NCBI GenBank assembly: GCA_023428265.1 | Contig: JAEYYW010000142.1 | Span: forward strand, 1-18,610 | Length of the DNA stretch: 18,610 nt | Direction of reading: 5' to 3' | Origin: Bacillota bacterium | GTDB taxonomy: Bacteria; Bacillota; Clostridia; Christensenellales; UMGS416 | In this document: positions 1 through 7,730 of the stretch, in pieces | Position numbering within the stretch: the stretch's first letter is position 1 | Layout: each line of letters opens with the position of its first letter | Translations under genes and position numbers: made by a program | The notes under the pieces: model-generated | The model's input: only the letters and a program-made list of their open reading frames with translations | The model's database searches: none | Told to the model about the DNA's origin: nothing

Positions 1-1
1 G

Positions 2-1717
2 GCCGAACGAACCGAACAGGAGGCCCCGGCAAAACAGCCGGGGGCCTCTTCCTTGCGTTATGAGGAATCAAGCAGGTTCGTGCGGCCCGCCCGCAGGGAG
101 AGCGGCTCGCCCCCTGGCGGCCGGAAAAAGAACCCCCTTGCGGCAATCCTGGTGGGGGCTGCTGTGCTCGTCCTGCTGATCGTGGGCATTTTGCTGCTGC
201 TGAACCAGGGCGTCGAACTGAAGGATCTGTCCGGCTGGACGAAGAATGATGCCCTCCTCTGGGCCGACAACAACGGCTTGAAGATGACGGTGGAGGAGCA
301 GTATGACGACAAGGTGGCCGAAGGCAAGGTGATCTCGCAGGGCACGCCCGCAGGCACAAAGGTGAAAAAGGGCGACTTTGTGAAGATTGTGGTGTCAAAT
401 GGCCCCGACCTCACAGTCACGCTGCCGCTGCCGGACCTGATGTCGATGACGATGGAGGAGATCCAGGCCTGGGCAAACCAGAATTTCATGACCAAGGTGC
501 GCATTACCACCGACTTCAGCGAAGAGGTGGAAGCCGGCCGCGTGATCAGCTATGAGATCAACGACAACACCGTGGTGGACGAGGTCAAGCGCAACACGCC
601 GATCTATGTCATCGTCTCCAAGGGCAAGAAGGACGAAGCGGCGGAGCTGATCACGGTGCCCAACTTCCGGGAAAAGTCTGTGTCGGAGAGCTACATTTTC
701 GCCAATGAAAATGGCATTGTGCTCAAGGTGCAGGAGGAATATGACGATTACGCGCCAAAGGGCTCCATCCTGGCCCAGAGCGTCAAGGCGGATGAGAAGG
801 TGAAGAAGGGCGACGAAATCGTGCTCACCGTCTCCAAGGGCAAAAAGATCACCGTGCCCGATTTCTCTGCCTATACCAAGCAGAAGGCCACATCGGTGGC
901 GGCGGAGCTGGGCATCACAGTCAGCATGGTGGAAAAATACTCCACACTGGCCGCAGGCTCGTTTATCAGCCAGAGCATCCCCGCTGACTCCATTTATGAA
1001 GACGGCGACGTGATGGAGCTGTATTACTCCTTGGGCAACAAGATCGTCGTGGGCAGTTTTGTGGGCTCAACCCGTGACGCCATCGAGACCTGGGCAAAGG
1101 AATTGAATGAGCAGGGCGCCCAGATCTCCATCAGCGTGACCTATACCCAGAGCAACCAGGACAAAGGCAAGATCCTGTATCAGGATAAAGCCAACACCGT
1201 GGTGGGTGTGAAGACCACGATCAAGATTACCGTATCCAAGGGCAAGGCCATTTTTGTGCCGGACTTTGTGTCGCCGGAGGGCGCTGGCTTCGATGAGGCG
1301 ATCACCCGCGAAAAGGCGATGGCGATGTGTGACGCGCTGGGCTTGATCCCGGTGTTTGTGGAATCCAAAAACTCCAAGCGCCTGCCCGGTGAAATCTGGT
1401 ATCAGAGCATCGCCGCCGGCAAGGAAGTGATGGAGGGCACTACGATCACGTTGAAATACAACCCGGCCAACGTCACCTACAGCGTGCCCACTTTCAAGGG
1501 CATGTCGGAGGCCCAGATCCTGGCCGCCGGTTGGCACCGCAAGTTTAACATTACGTTTGTGTATGGCGATGATTATGAGGCCGGTTATGAGGGGCTTGTC
1601 TACGCCCAATCGGTGACCGCCGGCAGCACCGCTGCCGCCGGGGCTGCCCTCACGCTGCACATCGGCGCGGATGAGCCGCCGGCGACAGCCTCGCCGGAGC
1701 CAACGGCGACGCCGTAA
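2..1717 (+). CDS. PASTA-repeat membrane protein, 5'-truncated (possible C-terminal part of a PrkC-type Ser/Thr kinase)
   Basis: The reading frame is open to the left edge. The first possible start inside the window (TTG at 53) has no ribosome site and no ATG precedes the membrane segment, so I read this as the 3' part of a longer gene. What is visible, numbered from codon 53: a charged, proline-rich cytoplasmic linker, one membrane helix at about residues 28-52, then about seven PASTA-like repeats (roughly 54-119, 120-195, 199-266, 267-331, 332-400, 401-475, 476-545), many opening with VP-(D/N/T)-F and closing with VSKGK. A Pro/Thr-rich tail follows. PASTA repeats bind peptidoglycan fragments and sit outside the cell in PrkC/PknB kinases and PBP2x. 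A kinase domain would have to lie upstream of this window. PrkC of Bacillus has three PASTA repeats, so seven is long. A stand-alone PASTA protein is the alternative. A terminator follows directly. Confidence 0.85.
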   Translation, partial: AERTEQEAPAKQPGASSLRYEESSRFVRPARRESGSPPGGRKKNPLAAILVGAAVLVLLIVGILLLLNQGVELKDLSGWTKNDALLWADNNGLKMTVEEQYDDKVAEGKVISQGTPAGTKVKKGDFVKIVVSNGPDLTVTLPLPDLMSMTMEEIQAWANQNFMTKVRITTDFSEEVEAGRVISYEINDNTVVDEVKRNTPIYVIVSKGKKDEAAELITVPNFREKSVSESYIFANENGIVLKVQEEYDDYAPKGSILAQSVKADEKVKKGDEIVLTVSKGKKITVPDFSAYTKQKATSVAAELGITVSMVEKYSTLAAGSFISQSIPADSIYEDGDVMELYYSLGNKIVVGSFVGSTRDAIETWAKELNEQGAQISISVTYTQSNQDKGKILYQDKANTVVGVKTTIKITVSKGKAIFVPDFVSPEGAGFDEAITREKAMAMCDALGLIPVFVESKNSKRLPGEIWYQSIAAGKEVMEGTTITLKYNPANVTYSVPTFKGMSEAQILAAGWHRKFNITFVYGDDYEAGYEGLVYAQSVTAGSTAAAGAALTLHIGADEPPATASPEPTATP

Positions 1718-1743
1718 ACTTGTTTCCTTTTTATAAGCTCATA

Positions 1744-1775
1744 AACTGCCTAACGTTAAGTTGGGCAGTTTTTCG
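1744..1775 (+). terminator. Rho-independent terminator after the PASTA gene
   Basis: An 11-bp stem (AACTGCCTAAC paired with GTTGGGCAGTT, one G-U pair) with a GTTAA loop is followed by TTTTTCG. It begins 27 bases after the PASTA gene stop. Confidence 0.9.
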
Positions 1776-1800
1776 TATTTTGGTAGTGGGACTTTTTTGG

Positions 1801-2010
1801 AGGCCATTCAATTTGAGGCCGACAGCCGGTTCATCCGGCGGAGGCGCATGTAATCTTGACAGTGCATCGAAACCTTCCCCGGGGGTCGTCTAAACCAGAT
1901 TGAGTTCGAGGCGAGAACCATATGCCCGCACAGCGACATGCGCGGTGGGCGGGCAACCGTTGGGCTGGACGAGTCAATAATCGCCGAGGTGCATTTGCAC
2001 CGAAGGCGAA
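1801..2010. other. Intergenic region rich in inverted repeats; no gene recognised
   Basis: This is the gap between the PASTA terminator and the hypE stop. I see no convincing coding sequence, tRNA or known riboswitch core. Visible repeats: hairpin GCCGG-TTCAT-CCGGC at 1825-1839; a 7-bp stem TGCCCGC (1923-1929) with GCGGGCA (1949-1955); GCGCATGT (1844-1851) complementary to ACATGCGC (1936-1943), which lies in the loop of that stem; and a terminal hairpin at 1981-2009. It could be an unnamed structured RNA, a 3' untranslated region, or decayed DNA. The strand is not determined. Confidence 0.4.
1981..2009 (-). terminator. Stable hairpin at the 3' end of the hyp operon, possible weak terminator
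   Basis: Just after the hypE stop on the minus strand, TCGCC and GGCGA enclose an inner stem GGTGCA/TGCACC with a two-base loop. The stretch after it on the minus strand (TTATTGACT) is a poor T-tract, so termination here is only a possibility. The hairpin could instead stabilise the 3' end of the mRNA. Confidence 0.4.
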
Positions 2011-2014
2011 TGCG

Positions 2015-2989
2015 TCAGCAAATCCGTGGCAATCCTTCTCCGGCCAGCGGCCCCACCACCCGGCTGCCACCGATGCCGGTTTTCATCACCACACCCCGGG
2101 CCTCCGTCACCCGGCCCAGAATGGCGGCGTTTTCGCCATACCTGGAAGCCCGGAGGATCTCAATGGCCCGCTCGGCGTCATTGCCGTCCATGACGAACAG
2201 CATCTTGCCTTCGTTGCCCATATAGAGCGGGTCCAGGCCCAGGATCGCGCAGAACCCGCGCACCTCCGGGCTCAGCGGCAGCGTGCTTTCCTCAATTGTA
2301 ATACCAATGCTGTGCAGCTCCGCCAGCTCCGAGAGGATCGTGCCCAGACCGCCGCGTGTCACATCCCGCATGGCGCGGACATTGATCCCCGCGTCCAGCA
2401 GGCGCATTACCATTTCCTTCAGCGGCGCGCAGTCGCTCTGTATGCCGTTTTCGACGCCCATACGGCGGCTCAGGATTGCCGCATGGTGCTCGCCCAGGTT
2501 GCCGGACACCAGCACCGCGTCGCCGGGCATGCAGGGCTGCGGCGCATAATCCTGGCGCACGATGCCGATGCCGGACGTGTTGATCATCAGGCCGCCCCGG
2601 CCCTCAATCACCTTCGTGTCGCCGGTGATAATGCGCACGCCGGCCTCCTCTGCGGCCGATGTCATGGAGCGCACAATGATTTCCAGAAGCTCCAGCTCCA
2701 GCCCCTCCTCCAGGATGAACCCGGCGCTCAGATACTGGGGCACGGCCCCCACCGTCAGCAGGTCGTTCACGGTGCCGCACACGGCCAGTCTGCCGATGTC
2801 GCCGCCGGAGAACGTGAGCGGCTGCACCACAAAGCTGTCGGTCGTGAAGGCAACCTTGCCATTCAGCGCAAACACCGCCGAATCCTCGCCCCTCATGAGC
2901 AGGTCGTTACGGAAATGGCGCTTGAACAGGCCGTCAATGAGACCCTGGGTCATTGTGCCGCCACCGCCATGGGACATTGTGATTTTCAT
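2015..2989 (-). CDS. hypE: HypE, [NiFe]-hydrogenase maturation protein (carbamoyl dehydratase)
   Basis: HypE receives a carbamoyl group from HypF on its C-terminal cysteine and dehydrates it, using ATP, to a thiocyanate. This supplies the CN ligands of the hydrogenase active-site iron. The 324-residue protein has the family N-terminus (SHGGGG at residues 6-11), the PurM/AIR-synthase-like core (FTTDSFVVQPL, GGDIGRLAVCGTVNDL) and the essential C-terminal PRIC with the acceptor Cys324 as last residue. ATG at 2989 is chosen over longer in-frame starts because it begins MKITMSHGGGG, has GAGGTG just upstream, and overlaps the hypD stop as ATGA, indicating translational coupling. It is the last gene of the hypABFCDE operon. 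Length and motifs are normal for the family, and I see no damage. Confidence 0.97.
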   Translation of the reverse strand: MKITMSHGGGGTMTQGLIDGLFKRHFRNDLLMRGEDSAVFALNGKVAFTTDSFVVQPLTFSGGDIGRLAVCGTVNDLLTVGAVPQYLSAGFILEEGLELELLEIIVRSMTSAAEEAGVRIITGDTKVIEGRGGLMINTSGIGIVRQDYAPQPCMPGDAVLVSGNLGEHHAAILSRRMGVENGIQSDCAPLKEMVMRLLDAGINVRAMRDVTRGGLGTILSELAELHSIGITIEESTLPLSPEVRGFCAILGLDPLYMGNEGKMLFVMDGNDAERAIEILRASRYGENAAILGRVTEARGVVMKTGIGGSRVVGPLAGEGLPRIC

Positions 2990-4038
2990 TGTGCACCTCG
3001 ATTCCTGTGCCACACCGCGCATGCCCCCTCGTCGGATACCATGCAAGCGCCCAATGGGTCCTGCGGTGTGCAGCGCCTGCCGAAGTGGGGGCAGGCGGCG
3101 GGTTCCACCCGGCCGCACACCACATCGGCGCAGCGGCAGCCGGCAGGTTCCGGCACCAGGGCGGTGAGACCATGGCTGCCGGCGTCAAAGGCGGCAAACT
3201 CCCCCTTGAGATACAGCGCAGACCCGGCGATCTCGCCGATGCCCCGCCATGCGGCGGCACCGGGCTCAAACACGCGTTGCAGCAGCGCCTGCGCTTTTGG
3301 GTTGCCGGCGGCGCTGACGGCCTCCGGGTAAAGGTTGCGCACGGCGGGCTTGCCCTGACTGAGCTGGGTCAGTATTTCATGAAGCGCAGCCAGCAGGTGC
3401 TCGCCGGTGAAACCGCCCACCACCATGGGCTTGCGGTATTGATCGCAAAGAGGCTGATAGGCCTCCGCGCCAAGGATGGCGCTCACATGACCGGGGCAGA
3501 GGAACGCGTCGATCTGCGGCTCCGTGCGGCAGATGAACTCCATCGCAGGCAAAATTGTCTTGAGTGCCGTCAACAGCCGGATGTTTGCGATGCCCAACCG
3601 CAGTGCCTCTTCCGCCAGCAGCGCATAAGCCGGCGCCGTGGTCTCAAAGCCCACCGCTGCCACCACAAATGTGGTTTGTGGCTCCCGCTTGGCCAGGTCA
3701 AGCGCCTGCAGCGGCGAATAGACCATCTGGAACCGGGCGCCGTCGCTGCGGCGGCTCAAAAGCGAACCTGCGCTGCCGGGCACCTTCAGCATGTCGCCAA
3801 AGGAAAGCACGCAATGATCGGGCAGCATGGCTAGCTCAATGAGCCTGTCCACATATCCTGCGGCGGTCACGCACACCGGGCAGCCGGGGCCGGAAATCAG
3901 CTTGATTTTTTGCGAGAGCACCGACCGCAGGCCGGTTTTGAAGATCGCCGCCGTGTGGGTGCCGCACACTTCCATCACGCGCACCTCCGGCCCGTCATAG
4001 CCTTTCAGCCTTGCGGCAGCCAGCTCTATGCCGGTCAT
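2986..4038 (-). CDS. hypD: HypD, [NiFe]-hydrogenase maturation protein (Fe(CN)2CO assembly)
   Basis: HypD is the iron-sulfur scaffold that, with HypC, holds the iron while the CN and CO ligands are added. The 350-residue protein shows the family motifs MEVCGTHT (Cys25, His28), GPGCPVCVT (Cys53 and Cys56), VGFETTAPA, PGHVSAILG and PMVVGGFTGEH. A cysteine-rich C-terminus (CRCADVVCG, AACPHFGRRC, GACMVSDEGAC) is where the [4Fe-4S] cluster binds. ATG at 4038 has GAGGAG upstream and overlaps the hypC stop in an ATGA; the hypD stop in turn overlaps the hypE start in another ATGA. This chain of overlaps suggests stoichiometric, coupled translation of hypC, hypD and hypE. Length is close to that of other HypD proteins and no key residue is missing. 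Confidence 0.97.
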   Translation of the reverse strand: MTGIELAAARLKGYDGPEVRVMEVCGTHTAAIFKTGLRSVLSQKIKLISGPGCPVCVTAAGYVDRLIELAMLPDHCVLSFGDMLKVPGSAGSLLSRRSDGARFQMVYSPLQALDLAKREPQTTFVVAAVGFETTAPAYALLAEEALRLGIANIRLLTALKTILPAMEFICRTEPQIDAFLCPGHVSAILGAEAYQPLCDQYRKPMVVGGFTGEHLLAALHEILTQLSQGKPAVRNLYPEAVSAAGNPKAQALLQRVFEPGAAAWRGIGEIAGSALYLKGEFAAFDAGSHGLTALVPEPAGCRCADVVCGRVEPAACPHFGRRCTPQDPLGACMVSDEGACAVWHRNRGAQ

Positions 4039-4253
4039 TGGGAAAGCTCCTCAATTTCTTCAAACAGCCTGATCAGCTCTTCGGCTTTCTCCCGGTCAAT
4101 CTTTTCGATCGCCATGCCGGCGTGGGTCAAAACATAATCGCCCACTGCTGCATCCACCAAGGACACGTTGACCGATATCGTGTTGCCCAGCACGTCCACC
4201 TTGGCGGTGTCGCCCGCTATTTCAATGATTTTCCCCGGTGTGGCAACGCACAT
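4035..4253 (-). CDS. hypC: HypC, hydrogenase maturation chaperone
   Basis: This small (72-residue) chaperone of the HypC/HybG family forms a complex with HypD and carries the Fe(CN)2CO unit to the hydrogenase large subunit. It starts MCVATPGKI, and Cys2 is the conserved iron-binding residue exposed after removal of Met1. The remainder is a beta-barrel-like segment (VDVLGNTISVNVSLV) followed by GDYVLTHAGMAIEKID and a charged C-terminal helix, all typical of the family. It begins 7 bases after the hypF stop, with GGGGAG as ribosome site, and its TGA overlaps the hypD start. Confidence 0.96.
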   Translation of the reverse strand: MCVATPGKIIEIAGDTAKVDVLGNTISVNVSLVDAAVGDYVLTHAGMAIEKIDREKAEELIRLFEEIEELSQ

Positions 4254-4260
4254 GGTTTTC

Positions 4261-6574
4261 TTACTCCCCTTGCTTTTCTGAGTGTGCCTCCGCAGCCGCG
4301 ACCCAGGCCTGGCCCAATGCCAGCCCGCCGTCGTTGCAAGGCACGTCGTTGTTGGTATAAACAGAAAATCCGGCGTTCCTCAGCAATGCCATGCAGCCGG
4401 ACAGGATGCGCTCGTTTTGGAATGTGCCGCCGGAGAGTGCCACCGTGCCCGCGCCGTGCCGTTCCCGCAGCAGGGTGCAGACATCAAGCACCATCCGGCA
4501 GACCCCGTTGTGGAAGCCCAGTGCGGCGGCATGGGCCTTTTCCGCGCCGGCTTCGGCAGTGGCCCGGATCACCGGCGCCGTGTCGATCCGGATGCCGTCT
4601 GTCGTTTCTTCGATCTCAAACGCCATGGGGAGGGGCTCAATGCCATTGCATGCGGCTGCGTTGGCGGCGTTTTCCAGCGCGATGGCGCACTGGCCCTCAT
4701 AACCGTTCCACTGGCAAAGGCCCAGCAGACTGGACGCCGCGTCAAAGAGCCGGCCCATGCCGGAGTATTGCACGGTGTTCACATGGTTTTGCAGCGCCGC
4801 CCGCAGCAGGCCCGCGCCGTCAAACCCATCATAGGGGCTGCCGGCGGCTTCGCAGTAACACAATGCGGCTTTGCGCGCATCCACCGCCACAGAGTCACCG
4901 CCGGCCAGCGGCACAACTTTGAGATGCGCGGCCCGATAAAAGCTTCTGCCCTCGCAGAGCAGGAACTCGCTGCCCCAAATAGCGCCGTCGGCGCCGTAGC
5001 CTGTGCCGTCAAAGGCCACCCCGAGCACCGGGCCGGTGAGGCCGTGTTCGGCCATCACCGAGGCGATGTGGGCGTGGTGGTGCTGCACCGCCACAATGGG
5101 CAGGCCGCTTGCCCTAGCCAGCCGCGAGCTGTGATAACCGGGGTGCAGGTCGCAGGCAGCCAGCTGCGGAGTGAACCCAAACAGCCTTTGCATGTGCGCC
5201 AGATTATGTTCATAGGCCCGGCGCACCTCCAGCTCCTCCATGTCGCCGAAATACTGGCTCATGTGGGCCTCGCCGCCCTTGAGCAGGCAAAACGCCGACT
5301 TGAGGTCGCTGCCATACGCTATGATGCGTGTGATCTCCCGGTAGGTGCAGGGCACGGTACCCGCCTCTTGCAGCGGATTGTTATCTGTTGCCACTGGCAG
5401 TGCCAATGACACAGGCCTTGGCGCAACCCCCCGCGCCCGTCGGATGAGCTGCCTTTGCCCGGCGGAAACGCGGGCCACCGAGTCGTCCAGCCTCGTCACG
5501 ATCCTGCGCTTGTGGTAGAGTGCTCCCGCCAGCTCCTCCCGCGAAAGCATCTCCAGCATCGGCCAGTCTTCATGGATCTCCGGCTTGCCGCTTTGGTTGG
5601 CGCTGGTCATTACGAGAGGCCCACTCTCTTTGAGCAGCAGCACCTGTATCGCCGTGTAGGGCAGAAAGCAGCCGGTTAGCTTCGCGTCGCCGCACACCGC
5701 CCGGTCAAAGGGCTTCCTGGTCTTCAGCAATACAATGGGCCGGGCGGGGGAGAGCAGCAGCTCCCGCTCCTGCTCGGATGCATCACAATGCTCACGCAAT
5801 GCATCCATCGTTGGAAACATCACAGCAAAGGGTTTCAGCTCCCTGCCCTTGAGCGCCCGGAGCCGACTCACAGACTGCCCGTTGTTTGGGTCGCAGGCCA
5901 GGTGGTAACCGCCGATGCCTTTGATGGCGGCGATGCCGCCAGCCTTCAGGCATTGCGCAGCCTTTTCAAGGGCCGCCTCGCCTTCCCATTCCCCCGTGCG
6001 GTCTCTCCAGAGCAGCGTGGGGCCGCAGTCGTGGCAGCACACCGTTTGTGCGTGGTAGCGGCGGTTGGTGGGGTCAGCATATTCCTTGGCGCAGGCCGGG
6101 CACATCGGGAAGTCGGTCATCGACGTGGTGTCGCGGTCATAGGGCACCCGCTCCAGGATGCTGTAGCGCGGCCCGCACACGGCGCAGCTGATGAACGGGT
6201 GGCGGAACCTCCGGTTCGTGTTGTCCAGCAACTCGCGCATGCAGTCTGTGCAGATGGGGAAGTCCGCCGGCAGCATTGCCACATAGCCTGCGGTGGAGGG
6301 GAGGATCACAAAACCTTTGTCTTGGTAGGGGCGGGGTTCATCGTCAACCGTTGTTTGCGTTATCTCCGCGATCTCCGCCATCTCGGGCTTTCTTTGCCGG
6401 ATCGCTGAGACAAACGCATCCAGCCTTTCAGCTTCCGCGCTGGCGATGATCTCCACATTTGGAGCCGATGTTTTTCACCGATCCGGCGATGCCAAACTCC
6501 TTGGCCAGCAGTGCCAGAAAGGGGCGCATGCCCACGCCCTGCACCATGCCGCGGAGGAAAATGCGGCGCGTCAC
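4261..6574 (-). CDS. hypF: HypF, carbamoyltransferase for hydrogenase maturation, with an apparent frameshift near 6458-6460
   Basis: HypF converts carbamoyl phosphate and ATP to carbamoyl-adenylate and transfers the carbamoyl group to HypE. The main frame (4261-6456, 731 codons from a GTG) contains two CxxC zinc-finger pairs (residues 69/72 with 91/94, and 119/122 with about 141/144), a YrdC/Sua5-like domain (GGIAAIKGIGGYHLACD) and a Kae1-like domain (HHHAHIASV, FDGTGYG, LSGGTFQNERIL). The missing N-terminal acylphosphatase part is found in another frame just upstream. From GTG at 6574, which overlaps the hypB TGA as GTGA, it reads VTRRIFLRGMVQGVGMRPF to SVKNIGS, with the expected catalytic Arg17 and Asn35. 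Removing one A at 6458-6460 joins the frames as GSNVEIIAS, giving about 770 residues, a normal HypF length. As written, the upstream frame stops at 6428 after 48 codons. The indel may be an assembly error or a true mutation. Confidence 0.93.
6458..6460 (-). other. Apparent +1 indel splitting hypF
   Basis: On the minus strand the sequence TCCAAATGTGG carries AAA where AA would keep the acylphosphatase domain in frame with the rest of HypF. Placing the indel here rather than in the earlier AAAAA run (6471-6475) preserves the family pattern V-x-N with the catalytic Asn, so this is the better site. Confidence 0.8.
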
Positions 6575-7230
6575 TGCCCCTTGCGCTTCTGCTCCAGCCA
6601 ACGGGCCGCCTCCTCATATCCCTCGCCGGTTTTGCCGGAAACCTTGAAGACCGGCGCCGTCTTGTTGAGCGCCCGCACACCCTTCATGAAGTAGGCCTCG
6701 TCAAAGTCCACATAAGGGATCAGGTCGCACTTGTTGATCAGGATCACATCAGCCTTCTCAAAAGCCAGCGGATACTTGTAGGGTTTGTCGCTGCCCTCGG
6801 TCACGGTGAGGATCAAAAGTTTCACATGCTCGCCGATGTAAAACTCCGCCGGGCACACCAGGTTGCCCACATTCTCGATGAAGAGCATGCTGCCGTCTAC
6901 GAGCTTCAGGCTGTCTGCCGCCTGGTCAATCACCGGCGCATCCAGGTGGCAGGCCCCCTGGGTGTTGATCTGCTGGGTGGGGATGCCCATGCCTTCCAGC
7001 TTTATCGTGTCGATGTCGCTTTCAATGTCGCCTTCGATCACGCCCACGTTCCTGTCTGAAAGGTGCTCAATGATGCGGATCAGGCTGGTGGTTTTGCCGG
7101 CGCCCGGTGCGCCCAGCACGTTGACCACAAAGATGCCGCGGTGGTTGAACGCGCCATGCATCTTTTCGGCGATGCGGTCATTCTCGGTCAGCACCGCTTC
7201 CATCACCGGCACCCGGATCGTCTTCCTCAT
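6571..7230 (-). CDS. hypB: HypB, GTPase for nickel insertion into hydrogenase
   Basis: This SIMIBI-class GTPase works with HypA to insert nickel into the hydrogenase large subunit. Its 219 residues contain the P-loop GAPGAGKTT (40-48), EGDIESDID (66-74), the metal-site motif CHLDA (Cys94, His95), ENVGNLVCPAEF (Cys126), and the guanine-specificity motif NKCD (166-169). The histidine-rich and CCGC-type nickel-storage N-termini found in some HypB proteins are absent, so this is the short form. ATG at 7230 follows AAAGGGGA and gives the conserved opening VPVMEAVLTENDRIA. The gene overlaps the hypA 3' end by 53 bases, and its TGA overlaps the hypF GTG. Confidence 0.97.
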   Translation of the reverse strand: MRKTIRVPVMEAVLTENDRIAEKMHGAFNHRGIFVVNVLGAPGAGKTTSLIRIIEHLSDRNVGVIEGDIESDIDTIKLEGMGIPTQQINTQGACHLDAPVIDQAADSLKLVDGSMLFIENVGNLVCPAEFYIGEHVKLLILTVTEGSDKPYKYPLAFEKADVILINKCDLIPYVDFDEAYFMKGVRALNKTAPVFKVSGKTGEGYEEAARWLEQKRKGQ

Positions 7231-7591
7231 CGGTATCGTCCCCTTTATCGGTCAAAATTTCAATTTCCTCAATATAAAGCTCCTTGCCCGTCTCGGTGGG
7301 GCTCCCCTCGCCGCCGCATTCGGGGCAGTCGAAGGAGTAGGGCTTTCGTTCAAACAGGGTGCCGCAGCCGTCACAGCGCAGCAGCGGCCTCACGCGCCGC
7401 ACGGCAAGGCGCGCGCCCTGGCACATTGTGCCGGCGGCGACAATGTCAAAATACATCTGTATGCTCTCCGGTACATAGCCGGTGCTGTCGCCCACCACCA
7501 GAAGAATGGACTTCACCGCCTGACCACCGTGCAGGCGGGCGTGCTCGGAAGCCTTGCCGATGATGGACTGAACCAGCGGAAGCTCGTGCAT
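7178..7591 (-). CDS. hypA: HypA, nickel metallochaperone
   Basis: HypA binds nickel and zinc and hands nickel to the hydrogenase with HypB. The 137-residue protein starts MHELPLVQS, where His2 and the amino terminus form the nickel site. It has the zinc ribbon CDGC (Cys73, Cys76) to CPEC (Cys89, Cys92). ATG at 7591 is chosen because HypA proteins start at MHE and GGAGGGGG lies directly upstream; the frame also extends further upstream without support. The usual HypA ends soon after the YIEEIEI segment. Here an acidic, glycine-rich tail of about 25 residues continues and overlaps hypB by 53 bases. It is the first gene of the operon, with a promoter about 30 bases upstream. Confidence 0.95.
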   Translation of the reverse strand: MHELPLVQSIIGKASEHARLHGGQAVKSILLVVGDSTGYVPESIQMYFDIVAAGTMCQGARLAVRRVRPLLRCDGCGTLFERKPYSFDCPECGGEGSPTETGKELYIEEIEILTDKGDDTDEEDDPGAGDGSGADRE

Positions 7592-7619
7592 GGCCCCCTC
7601 CGTATGCTTCTGCTTGCAT

Positions 7620-7648
7620 ATTATAGTGCGCCTGTTGGCATTATACAA
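7620..7648 (-). promoter_or_regulatory. Promoter of the hypABFCDE operon
   Basis: On the minus strand, TTGTAT (7643-7648), a 17-bp spacer and TATAAT (7620-7625) lie just upstream of the hypA ribosome site. A second TATAAT overlaps the -35 (7640-7645) but has no clear -35 of its own. Confidence 0.6.
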
Positions 7649-7715
7649 CGAAATGCCCTGCTTGGATTGTGCCGGTGGGCACAAAATCGCGGGGATATCC
7701 CGCCGCTCTTTGTGC

Positions 7716-7721
7716 TATACT
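7716..7721 (+). promoter_or_regulatory. Possible -10 element of the mutarotase gene
   Basis: TATACT fits a sigma-A -10 box and would start transcription near 7728, about 40 bases before the ATG. No good -35 is visible, so an activator may be required or the call may be wrong. Confidence 0.4.
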
Positions 7722-7730
7722 TTGACGGAG

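Noticed and set aside
21..48. GC-rich hairpin (AGGCCCCGGC with GCCGGGGGCCT) followed by CTTCCTT near the left edge, looking like a terminator of an upstream gene
   Set aside because: It lies inside an uninterrupted frame that continues into the PASTA protein, and the only start after it (TTG at 53) has no ribosome site. I treat it as part of the coding linker, although a terminator cannot be fully excluded without upstream sequence.
1895..1920. GAGTTCGAGG resembling a tRNA T-loop
   Set aside because: The flanking bases do not form a T-stem, and no acceptor stem, anticodon arm or D-arm can be placed around it.
1831..2070. Short minus-strand frame of 79 codons across the hypE end
   Set aside because: Overlaps the true hypE C-terminus in another frame, has no ribosome site, and shows no similarity to a known family.
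1922..3331. Long plus-strand open frame (469 codons) opposite hypE and hypD
   Set aside because: It is antisense to secure hyp genes, with composition biased to Ala, His, Arg and Gln as expected of a GC-rich shadow frame, and no ribosome site or recognisable domain.
4282..5409. Plus-strand open frame of 375 codons opposite hypF
   Set aside because: Shadow of hypF; low-complexity Gly/His/Arg-rich translation with no domain.
6454..6475. Programmed ribosomal frameshift in hypF
   Set aside because: The needed shift is +1 (or -2), and neither AAAAAC nor TCCAAATG fits a known slippery site with a downstream structure. An indel is the simpler reading.
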